Program-made: the position numbers and the translations under genes | Shown: piece by piece, positions 39,019-54,267 of the stretch | Layout of the letters: each line of letters starts with the position of its first letter | How positions within the stretch are numbered: the first letter of the stretch is position 1 | Assembly (NCBI RefSeq): GCF_014836765.1 | Contig: NZ_JACSQG010000004.1 | Location: forward strand, 124,001 to 188,000 | Direction: 5' to 3' | Length of the DNA: 64,000 nucleotides | Origin: Serpens gallinarum | GTDB lineage: Bacteria; Pseudomonadota; Gammaproteobacteria; Pseudomonadales; Pseudomonadaceae | Notes under the pieces: model-generated | Databases searched by the model: none | Told to the model about the DNA's origin: nothing | What the model saw: only the letters and a program-made list of their open reading frames with translations

Positions 39019-39192
39019 ATGGACAAATCCTGGTGCGTCAAACGCCTGGACGACAACGGCAACGAATTCGTCCTGCAAGCCAACCTGAGCCGCGAACAGG
39101 CTGAGCGCCTTGCTCGCGACTACCAGTCACGCGGCCACAAACAGAGCTACTGGGCGTGCCGACAGGTTACAAACGGCGCAGGTGGCAGGTAA
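39019..39192 (+). CDS. Small conserved hypothetical protein
   Basis: A 57-residue protein starting MDKSWCVKRLDDNGNEFVL, followed by a helix SREQAERLARDYQSRGHKQ and SYWAC. The layout (WCVK...F.L...LSREQAE.LA....RGHKQ.Y) recalls short SPOR-like or peptide-modification domains, but no family can be named. AGGA at 39005 is 10 bases before ATG. Its last 26 bases overlap the 3' end of rlmM on the other strand. It is divergent from tusA. Confidence 0.65.
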   Translation: MDKSWCVKRLDDNGNEFVLQANLSREQAERLARDYQSRGHKQSYWACRQVTNGAGGR

Positions 39193-40216
39193 CCTCCTCG
39201 CGGTCGTGATACAGCTGCTTGCACGCGATGGAGACTTTCACACCACGCGCCTTGAGCCCCTCCGCAATGCGCGCCAGTAGGCGCTGCACTTCCACGTAAC
39301 GCTGCTTCATGGGCAACTTTAAATTCACCACCGCCTCGCGGCACCGCCCTTCGCCGATCCAGGTTTCCAGCAAGGCGGCATTACGCGCCGGCTTCTCGAC
39401 GATATCGCAGACCATCCAATCCACCGGATGGCGCGGCTTGAACTGAAAGCCATCGGCCTGCAAATGTTCGACCAGGCCGCTGTCCATCAGGCTCTCGTCC
39501 ATCGGACCATTGTCCACGGCGATGACACTCATCTGCCGCTTGACCAGTTGCCAGGTCCAACCGCCCGGCGCGGCGCCCAGGTCCACGGCCGTCATCTCGG
39601 AAGACAAGCGCTCCGGCCATTGCTCGCGCGGAATGAACTGGTGCCAGGCCTCTTCCAACTTGAGGGTCGAACGGCTCGGTGCTTCGCGAGGAAATTTCAG
39701 ACGCGGAATGCCCATGGGCCAGAGGGCTGCATTTCCCGCCTCGGCCAGCCCCACGAAGACTTCCCGCCCGCTCTTGAACGTCAGCTGCAGGCGCGGCTTG
39801 CGCGCATCCTCGACCAGCCGACCAGACTTGTTCAAGGCCTTGCGCAATGGCCCTTCGAACCGCTTGCAGAAGGTCGACAATTCCTTGCCGTCGTTGGTGT
39901 CCAGCACCTCCAGCCACAGGCTGCCGCACACCGGGCAGGCAATCAGATAATCCAATAACACACTGATGCGGTCGCTTTCCGGCAATTGCAGCCAGCTACC
40001 GCGCGCCCACTGGCGGGCAAAGATCAGGTCAGAAAAACGCAGTTTGCGCATCAGGCGCTCGCTGTCACCGTTGTCCTGGCAGATAAACTCGGTAAAGCCG
40101 CCGCCCGCCTTGCCCTTGGCATAACCAGGGACTTCCAGACGGGCGGCGTGGTCGGAGATTTCAGCGCAGACCTCGCCCTCGAAACCGGGGCGGCAATGGA
40201 AAAGCAGGGTATTCAT
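39167..40216 (-). CDS. rlmM: 23S rRNA (cytidine-2498 2'-O) methyltransferase RlmM
   Basis: A 349-residue enzyme that methylates the ribose of C2498 in 23S rRNA. It has an N-terminal THUMP-like region ([19 protein letters not shown] to about 160) and a C-terminal Rossmann methyltransferase with the SAM motif [15 protein letters not shown], the acidic MVCDIVEKP and the K-D-K-E type residues (LKLPMKQR). ATG 40216 has AAGGAG before it. Single gene. Confidence 0.95.
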   Translation of the reverse strand: MNTLLFHCRPGFEGEVCAEISDHAARLEVPGYAKGKAGGGFTEFICQDNGDSERLMRKLRFSDLIFARQWARGSWLQLPESDRISVLLDYLIACPVCGSLWLEVLDTNDGKELSTFCKRFEGPLRKALNKSGRLVEDARKPRLQLTFKSGREVFVGLAEAGNAALWPMGIPRLKFPREAPSRSTLKLEEAWHQFIPREQWPERLSSEMTAVDLGAAPGGWTWQLVKRQMSVIAVDNGPMDESLMDSGLVEHLQADGFQFKPRHPVDWMVCDIVEKPARNAALLETWIGEGRCREAVVNLKLPMKQRYVEVQRLLARIAEGLKARGVKVSIACKQLYHDREEVTCHLRRL

Positions 40217-40336
40217 GGAATGTCTCCTTGGAGGGGAGCGCATGATAAAACGGCAGGGGAACCCTTGACGCGCACTTCCGGTCAAGTGCAGAGCAAGCCT
40301 GTCGACAGTGTCGCCACCCAGCCAGGAGCCCTCCTC

Positions 40337-43012
<2,676 letters not shown>

Positions 43013-43034
43013 CGAATTACCGCCGCTAGCACAT

Positions 43035-43082
43035 AGCCATTATCAAGAAAAATGATTTTGGACAAATGGCTCATTTTTTTTT
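43035..43082 (+). terminator. Probable terminator after acnA
   Basis: AGCCATT (43035-43041) and AATGGCT (43065-43071) form a 7-bp stem enclosing a second small stem (ATCA/TGAT), followed after two bases by a run of nine T. The stem is AT-rich and the loop long, so the call rests on the T-run and the position 22 bases after acnA. Confidence 0.5.
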
Positions 43083-43160
43083 GCGTCTGGCCGATTTAAT
43101 AATGACGTCAACTTCTTGCTCCAGCCCATCCGGGAGGAGCCGCCACACGGATACCTACCC

Positions 43161-44729
43161 ATGCGCAACAATCAGCCCATCACTCAGCATGAGCGGAGTT
43201 TTCCTGCGCATCAGCGACTGATCTCCACCACCGACCTCAAAGGTCAGATCACCTACTGTAATGATCACTTCATGCACATCAGCGGGTTCACCCGCGAAGA
43301 GCTGCTGCGGGCACCGCACAACCTGGTACGCCACCCGGATGTTCCGGCCGCGGTATTCGAGCACATGTGGGCAACCCTGAAAAAAGGCGAGCCGTGGATG
43401 GGCATCGTCAAGAACCGTTGCAAGAATGGCGATTTTTACTGGGTCAATGCCTACGTTGTTCCCGTCCTGGTTGATGGCCAGACGATTGGTTACGAGTCGG
43501 TACGCGTCAAGCCCACAAGCGAACAGATCCAGCGTGCCGAAGCCCTCTATCAGCGCATCAACGCCGGCAAGCCGCCGGTGCCGCGCCGTGATCGCTGGCT
43601 GCCGGTTTTGCTCAACTGGCTGCCGTTCATTCTGGTCAGCCAGATCGGCTTTGCCGTGGGCGCGCAGCTAAACAGCTTCTGGGGGTTTGCGGTCGCCGCC
43701 GTGCTCAGCGTTCCCCTGGGCTTGATCGGTTTGCGCTGGCAGACCCGTGGCCTGCGTAGACTGCTGCATCTAGGCCAGCAGCAAAGCATGGCCGACCCCT
43801 TGATCGCCCAGATGTATACCGACAGCCGAGGAGTGCAAGGGCGCATCGAACTGGCCATGCTCAGCCAGGAAGCCCACTTGAAAACCTGCCTGACCCGCTT
43901 GCAGGACAACGCCGAGCGGCTCACCCGCCAAGCGCTGCAAGCCGACGGGCTGGCCAACAGCAGCTCAGCGGGGTTGAAGCGCCAACGTCAGGAAACCGAA
44001 GCCGTCGCGGCCTCGATCCACCTGCTGAGCAGCGCCACTCAGGAAGTTGCACGCAGCATTGGCCACACGGCGACCGCCACTCAGCAAGCCAACGCCTTGG
44101 CCAACGAAGGCCGCGCGATTGCTGCGCATGCCAGCCAGACCATTGAGCAGCTGTCCAAAGCTGTGGGGGAATCCAGCGCCACCGTCGCCCGACTGGCCGA
44201 TGACAGCACCGAAATCGGCGGCATGGTGGATGTCATCAAGGGCATCGCCGACCAGACCAACCTGTTGGCGCTAAATGCCGCCATCGAGGCCGCCCGTGCT
44301 GGCGAGATGGGGCGCGGCTTCGCCGTGGTGGCCGATGAGGTTCGCTCGCTGGCCAAGCGCACCAGTGACTCCACCGAGCATATTCACCAATTGATTGTGA
44401 AATTGCAGAGCAATGCGGCGGCCGCGGTTTCTGCCATGGAAAACGGTCGACACCAGGCGGATGCCAGCGTCAGTGAGGTGCTCAAGGCCGATCAGGCGCT
44501 GGTGGGCATTGGCGATGCCGTGCACAGCATTTCCACCATGGCCAGCCAGATCGCAACCGCGGCCGAGCAGCAAAGCTCCGTGGCGGAAGAAATCAACCGC
44601 ACCATCGACACCATCGCCCAGCTTGCCGAGCAAACCACCACCGAGGCCAACAACACGGCGCTGCTCAGCGAAGCGCTGACCAAGACCGCTCAGGGGCAGC
44701 ATGCGCTGGTGGAGCGCTTCAATCGTTAA
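43161..44729 (+). CDS. aer: Aerotaxis receptor Aer
   Basis: A 522-residue energy-taxis transducer. The N-terminal PAS domain (about residues 20-120: [23 protein letters not shown], then [20 protein letters not shown]) binds FAD in this family. A paired hydrophobic segment (about 148-195) anchors it without a real periplasmic domain, and the MCP signalling domain has [20 protein letters not shown]. The start [12 protein letters not shown] is family-typical; the Shine-Dalgarno-like GGGAGGAG is 23 bases away, which is odd. It overlaps the hydrolase stop by 11 bases. Confidence 0.95.
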   Translation: MRNNQPITQHERSFPAHQRLISTTDLKGQITYCNDHFMHISGFTREELLRAPHNLVRHPDVPAAVFEHMWATLKKGEPWMGIVKNRCKNGDFYWVNAYVVPVLVDGQTIGYESVRVKPTSEQIQRAEALYQRINAGKPPVPRRDRWLPVLLNWLPFILVSQIGFAVGAQLNSFWGFAVAAVLSVPLGLIGLRWQTRGLRRLLHLGQQQSMADPLIAQMYTDSRGVQGRIELAMLSQEAHLKTCLTRLQDNAERLTRQALQADGLANSSSAGLKRQRQETEAVAASIHLLSSATQEVARSIGHTATATQQANALANEGRAIAAHASQTIEQLSKAVGESSATVARLADDSTEIGGMVDVIKGIADQTNLLALNAAIEAARAGEMGRGFAVVADEVRSLAKRTSDSTEHIHQLIVKLQSNAAAAVSAMENGRHQADASVSEVLKADQALVGIGDAVHSISTMASQIATAAEQQSSVAEEINRTIDTIAQLAEQTTTEANNTALLSEALTKTAQGQHALVERFNR

Positions 44730-45420
44730 AAAAACCAGCAGTGGCAGGGACGAGAAACTCGGCAATCGCCTCGGCACTGCGCTGCAGATGCTGTGTATGG
44801 GTGAAACCTGAGCGTTTCAACGGCTTGAGATCATGGTCGGCAGCGGCGAGCCATTCGATGCGGATGGTGGCCGCCAATCGATAATTCTCCACTTCGTCAC
44901 GCGAACCCAGCGCGTCGCGCTCGCCCTGTAAAATCAGCGTCGGCGTACGCAGTTCGGCCAGGTGTTCCACGCGGGTTTTCTCCGGCTTGCCGGCGGCGTG
45001 GAAGGGATAACCCAGGCAGATCAGCGCGTCGGCCCGCAGCTCATCGGCGAGCATGCTGGCCATGCGTCCGCCCATGGATTTGCCGCCAATGGCCAGCGGC
45101 CCCGTGACCTGTTGCCGCACCCGGGCATACACCTGCCGCCAGTGATCGAGCAACTGCCGTTGCGAATTGGGCGGTCGGCGCGTGCCGTCCACCCTGCGCG
45201 CCGCCATATAGGGAAACTCGAAGCGCACCACGGCTACCCCGCGGGCCACAAGGCGTTCAGCCATTTCGTTCATGAACGGGCTGTCCATCGGCGCGCCCGC
45301 GCCATGGGCCAGAATAAGCGTGCACAGCGTCTCGGCAGCAGGCCGCGACCAGCACAGACTTTCCTCTCCCGCTTGCCCCTGCCCCTTCTGTGGACATTGA
45401 CCCGGATCAATATCGGCCAT
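44719..45420 (-). CDS. Alpha/beta hydrolase, KANL3/Tex30-like
   Basis: A 233-residue alpha/beta hydrolase of the KANL3/Tex30 group (often annotated as dienelactone hydrolase-like). The oxyanion part is [17 protein letters not shown], the nucleophile [11 protein letters not shown] (Ser in GKSMGG), the Asp in [11 protein letters not shown], and the His in ADHDLKP. The gene sits between aer and the first ccoNOQP operon, as in P. aeruginosa. Substrate unknown. ATG 45420 has AAAGG at good spacing; the upstream ATG at 45435 is also possible. Confidence 0.8.
   Translation of the reverse strand: MADIDPGQCPQKGQGQAGEESLCWSRPAAETLCTLILAHGAGAPMDSPFMNEMAERLVARGVAVVRFEFPYMAARRVDGTRRPPNSQRQLLDHWRQVYARVRQQVTGPLAIGGKSMGGRMASMLADELRADALICLGYPFHAAGKPEKTRVEHLAELRTPTLILQGERDALGSRDEVENYRLAATIRIEWLAAADHDLKPLKRSGFTHTQHLQRSAEAIAEFLVPATAGFFND
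45397..45410 (+). promoter_or_regulatory. ANR/FNR-type box before ccoN1
   Basis: TTGACCCGGATCAA matches the ANR/FNR consensus TTGAT-N4-ATCAA at 9 of 10 fixed positions. Its centre lies 124 bases before the ccoN1 ATG and 16 bases inside the start of the divergent hydrolase gene. A class II site would put the start of transcription near 45445. It would activate cco-1 when oxygen is low. Confidence 0.62.
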
Positions 45421-45527
45421 TGTGCCTTTCACCATCCTTACCGCGCTGCAAAAGCTGACGAATCCGGGCTTCTCCGGTCAAGACAGCGCGCAGCTATCTG
45501 CCCAAAACCGTGGATGGAAGCCCATAC

Positions 45528-47578
<2,051 letters not shown>

Positions 47579-47584
47579 CGGCGA

Positions 47585-47770
47585 ATGGATATCGGGATAC
47601 TGCGTGGCCTGGGAACCATTCTGGTGTTTGCCGCCTTCATTGGCGTGGTGGCCTGGGCTTACAACAGCAAGCGGCAGAGCGCCTTCAACGAAGCCGCCAA
47701 CCTGCCTTTTGCCGACGACCCCGAACCCGTCTCGCACAACCAGCAAGTCTCTAGGAGTAACCAAGAATGA
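47585..47770 (+). CDS. ccoQ1: Cytochrome cbb3 oxidase subunit CcoQ, copy 1
   Basis: A 61-residue single-helix membrane protein ([19 protein letters not shown]) with the soluble motif [13 protein letters not shown]. It aids assembly and stability of the oxidase. It lies 6 bases after ccoO1 and overlaps the ccoP1 start by ATGA-type spacing (47767-47770). Confidence 0.93.
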   Translation: MDIGILRGLGTILVFAAFIGVVAWAYNSKRQSAFNEAANLPFADDPEPVSHNQQVSRSNQE

Positions 47771-48681
47771 CTTCTTTCTGGAGCTGGTATATCACCCTGC
47801 TCACCCTCGGCTCCCTGGTGGCGCTGCTCTGGTTGGTTTTTGCCACCCGCAAGGGCGAATCCAAAGGCACCACCGAAAAGACCATGGGCCACTCGTTCGA
47901 TGGCATCGAGGAGTATGACAACCCACTACCTAGATGGTGGTTCCTGCTATTCATCGGCACCATTGGCTTTGCCGTGCTCTACCTGATCCTGTATCCCGGC
48001 CTGGGCAACTGGAAAGGCGTACTGCCGGGCTATGAAAACGGCTGGAGCCAAGTGGCGCAATGGGAACGCGAAGTCGCGCGCGCCGATGGCCAATACGGGC
48101 CGATCTTCGCCAAATACGCGGCGATGCCGCTGGAAGAAGTAGCCCGGGATGAACACGCGCAGAAAATGGGCGGACGCATGTTCGCCACCTACTGCTCGAT
48201 CTGCCACGGCTCGGATGCCAAAGGCTCGATGGGCTTCCCCAACCTGGCCGATGACAATTGGCGCTGGGGCGGTTCGCCCAACGACATCAAGAGCAGCATT
48301 CTGCACGGCCGTACAGGCGTGATGCCGGCCTGGGGCGCAGTCATTGGTGAAGACGGTGTGAAAAACGTCGCAGCTTATGTGCGTCAGGATCTGGCCGGCC
48401 TGAAACTTCAGGAAGGCACCGAGGTCGATCTGCAAGCCGGCCAGCAGACCTACGCCAGCACCTGCGCGGTCTGTCACGGCGCCAACGGCGAAGGCATGGC
48501 CATGCTCGGCGCGCCCGCACTCAACAGCCCGGCCGGCTGGATTTACGGCTCGAGCCTGGCCCAGCTGCAGCAGACCATCCGCCATGGCCGCAACGGCCAG
48601 ATGCCGGCTCAGGAGCAGTACCTTGGCGAAGACAAGGTGCATGTATTGGCCGCCTATGTACTGAGCTTGTCGCAGCAATAA
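47767..48681 (+). CDS. ccoP1: Cytochrome cbb3 oxidase subunit III (dihaem), copy 1
   Basis: A 304-residue dihaem cytochrome c. Two N-terminal helices ([20 protein letters not shown] and [19 protein letters not shown]) anchor it; haem sites are CSICHGSD near 143 and CAVCHGAN near 236. It accepts electrons from soluble cytochromes c and hands them to CcoO. The following hairpin (48695-48714) may end the operon. Confidence 0.97.
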   Translation: MTSFWSWYITLLTLGSLVALLWLVFATRKGESKGTTEKTMGHSFDGIEEYDNPLPRWWFLLFIGTIGFAVLYLILYPGLGNWKGVLPGYENGWSQVAQWEREVARADGQYGPIFAKYAAMPLEEVARDEHAQKMGGRMFATYCSICHGSDAKGSMGFPNLADDNWRWGGSPNDIKSSILHGRTGVMPAWGAVIGEDGVKNVAAYVRQDLAGLKLQEGTEVDLQAGQQTYASTCAVCHGANGEGMAMLGAPALNSPAGWIYGSSLAQLQQTIRHGRNGQMPAQEQYLGEDKVHVLAAYVLSLSQQ

Positions 48682-49035
48682 GCGGTCAGTTGAAAGGGCA
48701 CAGGGAAGTGCCCTATAACGCTCTCCGGGATTGATGCCTCCTGCACAAACCCCCTACGACTCGATGTGACGGATTGTCGCACTTGGTCGCTCATTTGCCC
48801 CTATTCGGGCTAGTCGCCGTACCATATCCGCCGCAACTTGACCGCGACAATGTCCCAATGATCTGGTTTTCCGACCAGAGGTTTTCATTGAGCCTCAAAT
48901 TGGACGCAAAGCCTTGATTTATATGGGCCCGGAAACCGTTCAGAAATGCCAACTCGTTTGCATTGACTACCCGGTTTCTCCATACTTGCCGCCGTTTTTC
49001 GCCTCGTGCGTGCCTCTAACCGTGGAACCCCAAAA
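48682..49035. other. Promoter region between the two cco operons
   Basis: A 354-base region. A perfect hairpin, AGGGCAC/GTGCCCT with a 6-base loop, lies at 48695-48714, just after ccoP1, with no T-run. The best ANR-like sequence is TTGATTTATATGGG at 48914-48927, which matches the consensus at only 7 of 10 fixed positions. The start of the region holds many C-rich stretches, and no Shine-Dalgarno sequence is clear before ccoN2. No gene seen. Confidence 0.5.
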
Positions 49036-51089
<2,054 letters not shown>

Positions 51090-51096
51090 CGCAGCT

Positions 51097-51282
51097 ATGG
51101 AAATTGGGCTCATACGCGGTCTCGGAACCCTGGTGGTATTCATCGCCTTCATCGGCGTGGTGCTCTGGGCTTACAACAGCAAACGCAAGAAGGGTTTTGA
51201 CGAAGCCGCCAACCTGCCCTTCGCCGATGAGCCCAAGTCCGACCAGCGCGAAGAAAAAGATTCCCGGAGTAATAACGAATGA
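51097..51282 (+). CDS. ccoQ2: Cytochrome cbb3 oxidase subunit CcoQ, copy 2
   Basis: A 61-residue single-helix protein ([19 protein letters not shown]) with [16 protein letters not shown] 51097 is chosen by comparison with CcoQ1. It starts 7 bases after ccoO2 and overlaps the ccoP2 start by four bases. Confidence 0.93.
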   Translation: MEIGLIRGLGTLVVFIAFIGVVLWAYNSKRKKGFDEAANLPFADEPKSDQREEKDSRSNNE

Positions 51283-52202
51283 CCAGTTTCTGGAATTGGT
51301 ACGTCACCATTCTCAGCCTCGGCACCATTGCGGCGCTGACCTGGCTGCTGTTCGCGACCCGCAAGGGCCAGCGTCCGGACAGTTCGGAGCAAACCACCGG
51401 ACACACCTACGACGGCATCGAGGAATATGACAATCCTCTGCCCAAGTGGTGGTTCATGATGTTCATCGGCACCATCGTCTTCTCCCTCGGTTACCTGGCC
51501 CTGTACCCTGGCCTGGGTAACTGGAAAGGCATCCTGCCCGGCTACGAAAATGGCTGGACGGGCGTTGCCCAGTGGGAAAAGGAAGTGGCCAAGGCCGACG
51601 AGCAGTACGGCCCGTTGTTCGCCAAATACGCCGCCATGCCGGTGGCCGAAGTGGCCCAGGACGAGCAAGCCCTGAAAATGGGCGGTCGTCTGTTCGCCTC
51701 CAACTGCTCGGTATGCCACGGCTCCGACGCCAAGGGCGCCTATGGCTTCCCCAACCTGACCGACGACGACTGGCTTTACGGCGGCGAGCCGGACACCATC
51801 AAGACCACCATCCTGCACGGCCGCACCGCCGCCATGCCGGGCTGGAAGGACGTGATTGGCGAAGACGGCATCCGCCACACTGCGGGTTATGTACGCAGCC
51901 TGTCTGGCCTGGAAAATCCGGAAGGACTTAAGGTTGATCTTGCCGCAGGTCAAAAGATCTTCGAGACCAATTGCGTAGTCTGCCATGGTCCGGATGCCAA
52001 GGGCCTGCAGATGCTAGGCGCACCGAACCTGACCGACCGCGTATGGTTGTACGGTTCCAGCTTCGCGCAGATCTCGCAGACCCTGCGCCACGGCCGTAAC
52101 GGTCACATGCCGGCCCAGGAAGCCTTCCTCGGCAACGACAAGGTGCACCTGCTTGCTGCCTATGTGTACAGCCTGTCTCAGAGCGCTGGAGAGAAAAACT
52201 AA
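51279..52202 (+). CDS. ccoP2: Cytochrome cbb3 oxidase subunit III (dihaem), copy 2
   Basis: A 307-residue dihaem cytochrome c with two membrane helices and haem sites CSVCHGSD near 143 and CVVCHGPD near 236. It is clearly more diverged from CcoP1 than CcoO2 is from CcoO1 (compare the second haem domain). The operon probably ends with the hairpin at 52211-52227. Confidence 0.97.
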   Translation: MTSFWNWYVTILSLGTIAALTWLLFATRKGQRPDSSEQTTGHTYDGIEEYDNPLPKWWFMMFIGTIVFSLGYLALYPGLGNWKGILPGYENGWTGVAQWEKEVAKADEQYGPLFAKYAAMPVAEVAQDEQALKMGGRLFASNCSVCHGSDAKGAYGFPNLTDDDWLYGGEPDTIKTTILHGRTAAMPGWKDVIGEDGIRHTAGYVRSLSGLENPEGLKVDLAAGQKIFETNCVVCHGPDAKGLQMLGAPNLTDRVWLYGSSFAQISQTLRHGRNGHMPAQEAFLGNDKVHLLAAYVYSLSQSAGEKN

Positions 52203-52210
52203 CGCTCCAA

Positions 52211-52227
52211 TGCGACCTAAGGTCGCA
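52211..52227 (+). terminator. Small hairpin after ccoP2
   Basis: TGCGACCT and AGGTCGCA form an 8-bp inverted repeat around a single A. In RNA about 6-7 pairs with a small loop are possible. No T-run follows (CTGTAAAAGG), so it is at most a weak terminator or a processing site before ccoG. Confidence 0.4.
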
Positions 52228-52273
52228 CTGTAAAAGGAACCTTCAGGCGTACCATAGGTAGCTGGCTAATTGA

Positions 52274-52299
52274 CCCTGGGTGGCATGCATCACCCAGGG
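52274..52299 (+). repeat. GC-rich palindrome in the ccoG leader
   Basis: CCCTGGGTG and CACCCAGGG form a perfect 9-bp stem around GCATGCAT (a loop that is itself near palindromic). It ends 28 bases before the ccoG ATG. There is no T-run and no strong Shine-Dalgarno sequence after it; it could be an operator, a stabilising RNA hairpin or a translation control element. Confidence 0.55.
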
Positions 52300-52327
52300 C
52301 ATCCACTTAAAGCTGTGGTACGTACTG

Positions 52328-53740
52328 ATGAGCGAACAGATTCCCGTTAGAAATGTGACTCCTACGGTCAAATCGGCCGAAAGCGTCGACCTTTACGCCA
52401 CGCGTGAAAAGATCTTTACCCGCGCCTTTACCGGCGTGTTCCGCAACTTCCGCCGTTTCGGCGGCGCCCTGCTCTTCCTGCTTTATTTCGGCACGGTGTG
52501 GCTGAACTGGAACGGCCGCCAGGCGGTGTTCTGGGACCTGCCCGAGCGTAAATTCCATATTTTCAGCGCCACCTTCTGGCCCCAGGATTTCATCCTGCTG
52601 TCCGCGCTGCTGATCATCTGTGCCTTTGGCCTGTTCTTCATCACCGTGTTTGCCGGTCGCGTCTGGTGTGGCTACACCTGCCCACAAAGCGTGTTCACCT
52701 GGGTCTACATGTGGGCCGAAAAGGTCACTGAAGGTGACCGCAACCAGCGCATCAAGCTGGACAAGGCGCCGATGAGCGCCAACAAATTCTTCCGCCGTCT
52801 CGCCAAGCACGCCATCTGGCTGGGCGTCGCGCTGGCCACGGCGATCACCTTCGTCGGCTACTTCACACCGATCCGCGAACTGGTCCCCAACCTGCTGACC
52901 CTCGACGTCAGCGGCTGGGCGCTGTTCTGGATCGGTTTCTTCACCCTGGCCACCTACGGCAACGCCGGCTTCCTGCGCGAGCAAGTGTGCATCTACATGT
53001 GCCCCTACGCTCGCTTCCAGAGCGTGATGTTCGACAAGGACACGCTGATCGTCTCCTACGATCCGCGCCGCGGCGAGGCCCGTGGCCCGCGCAAGAAAGG
53101 CGCCGATTACAAAGCCGAAGGCCTGGGCGATTGCATCGACTGCACCATGTGCGTGCAGGTCTGCCCGACCGGTATCGACATCCGCAACGGCCTGCAGATC
53201 GAATGCATCGGCTGCGCCGCGTGCATCGACGCCTGCGACAGCATCATGGACAAGATGGACTACCCGCGCGGGTTGATCAGCTACACCACCGAGCACAACC
53301 TGGCCGGTCAGAAAACCCATCTCATTCGTCCGCGCCTGATCGGCTACGCCGCTGCACTGCTGGCCATGATCGGTCTGTTCATCTATGCCGTAGCCGCCCG
53401 CCCGCTGGTGCAAATCGACGTGCTCAAGGACCGCGTGCTGTATCGCGAGAACGAGGAAGGCCGCATCGAGAACGTCTACACCGTGAAAATCATGAACAAG
53501 GCACAACAGGACATGATCTTCACGCTCAATGCCGATGGCCTCGACGGCCTGGTTTTCGAGGGCAAGCGTGAAGTGCGCGTCGCTGCCGGCGAAGTGCTCT
53601 CGGTTCCGGTGGAGCTGTCCATCGAGCCGGAAAAACTGCCGTCGAGCACCAACACCATCTTCTTCCGCGTCCAATCCGCGGATGACGCACGCATCAACAA
53701 TGACGCCGACAGCCGATTCATCGGCCCCGTCGTCCGTTAA
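52328..53740 (+). CDS. ccoG: Cytochrome c oxidase accessory protein CcoG (RdxA/FixG)
   Basis: A 470-residue membrane iron-sulfur protein, thought to act in copper reduction and delivery for cbb3 assembly. It has about five helices, the CGYTCPQSVF motif, and two 4Fe-4S ferredoxin motifs CIDCTMCVQVCPTG and CIGCAACIDACD near residue 270-305; the C-terminal part is an immunoglobulin-like periplasmic domain. The gene starts the ccoGHIS cluster directly after cco-2. ATG 52328 gives the usual N-terminus; the ribosome site is weak. Confidence 0.94.
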   Translation: MSEQIPVRNVTPTVKSAESVDLYATREKIFTRAFTGVFRNFRRFGGALLFLLYFGTVWLNWNGRQAVFWDLPERKFHIFSATFWPQDFILLSALLIICAFGLFFITVFAGRVWCGYTCPQSVFTWVYMWAEKVTEGDRNQRIKLDKAPMSANKFFRRLAKHAIWLGVALATAITFVGYFTPIRELVPNLLTLDVSGWALFWIGFFTLATYGNAGFLREQVCIYMCPYARFQSVMFDKDTLIVSYDPRRGEARGPRKKGADYKAEGLGDCIDCTMCVQVCPTGIDIRNGLQIECIGCAACIDACDSIMDKMDYPRGLISYTTEHNLAGQKTHLIRPRLIGYAAALLAMIGLFIYAVAARPLVQIDVLKDRVLYRENEEGRIENVYTVKIMNKAQQDMIFTLNADGLDGLVFEGKREVRVAAGEVLSVPVELSIEPEKLPSSTNTIFFRVQSADDARINNDADSRFIGPVVR

Positions 53741-53755
53741 AGCAAAAGGGCTAGT

Positions 53756-54256
53756 ATGCAGTCGCAATCCGAAAGTCGCTGGTACAAGCAGTTCTGGGCC
53801 TGGTTCGTCATCGGCATCCTTGCCATGGCCGTGATCCTAGGCACCAGCTTGCTGGTAATCGCCATCAAGAACCCGGTGAGCATGGTGGTGGACAATTACT
53901 ATGACGTCGGCAAGGGCATCAATACCTCGCTGCAGCGAGAACAACTGGCGCGCAAGCTGAACCTCAAAGCCATGCTCACGCTCGATAACGAGACCGGTCT
54001 GGCGACGCTGCAGCTCGACGGCTACAGCAACCCGCCGCAATTGGAGCTGAACGTGATTTCGCCGACCCAGGAAGAAAAGGACCGGCGCATCATCCTGCAA
54101 CCGCAAGGCGAGGGTCGCTACCAGGGCATGATGCAGGACGACACCATCCAGGGCCGTCGTTTCATCGAGCTGCTCGGCCAGGAAGGCGGCCAGGCCTGGC
54201 GCCTGTATGAAGAGAAGGATCTGCAGTCCGGCGAACCGGTCAGCCTCGGCGACTGA
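53756..54256 (+). CDS. ccoH: Oxidase assembly protein CcoH (FixH)
   Basis: A 166-residue FixH-family protein with one N-terminal membrane helix ([22 protein letters not shown]) and a periplasmic beta-rich domain ([18 protein letters not shown]). CcoH is needed for stable assembly of the cbb3 oxidase. It lies 15 bases after ccoG and 11 before ccoI. Confidence 0.9.
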   Translation: MQSQSESRWYKQFWAWFVIGILAMAVILGTSLLVIAIKNPVSMVVDNYYDVGKGINTSLQREQLARKLNLKAMLTLDNETGLATLQLDGYSNPPQLELNVISPTQEEKDRRIILQPQGEGRYQGMMQDDTIQGRRFIELLGQEGGQAWRLYEEKDLQSGEPVSLGD

Positions 54257-54267
54257 ACCGCGCCACG

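Noticed and set aside
39986-40336. N-terminal extension of acnA
   Set aside because: The 351-base in-frame extension overlaps rlmM and lacks aconitase sequence; the ATG at 40337 gives the normal length.
48914-48927. ANR box before ccoN2
   Set aside because: Only 7 of 10 fixed positions match and the second half-site is ATGGG instead of ATCAA; not enough to call.
52307-53767. 486-codon open frame antisense to ccoG
   Set aside because: Covers ccoG almost exactly, low-complexity composition; a shadow of the real gene.
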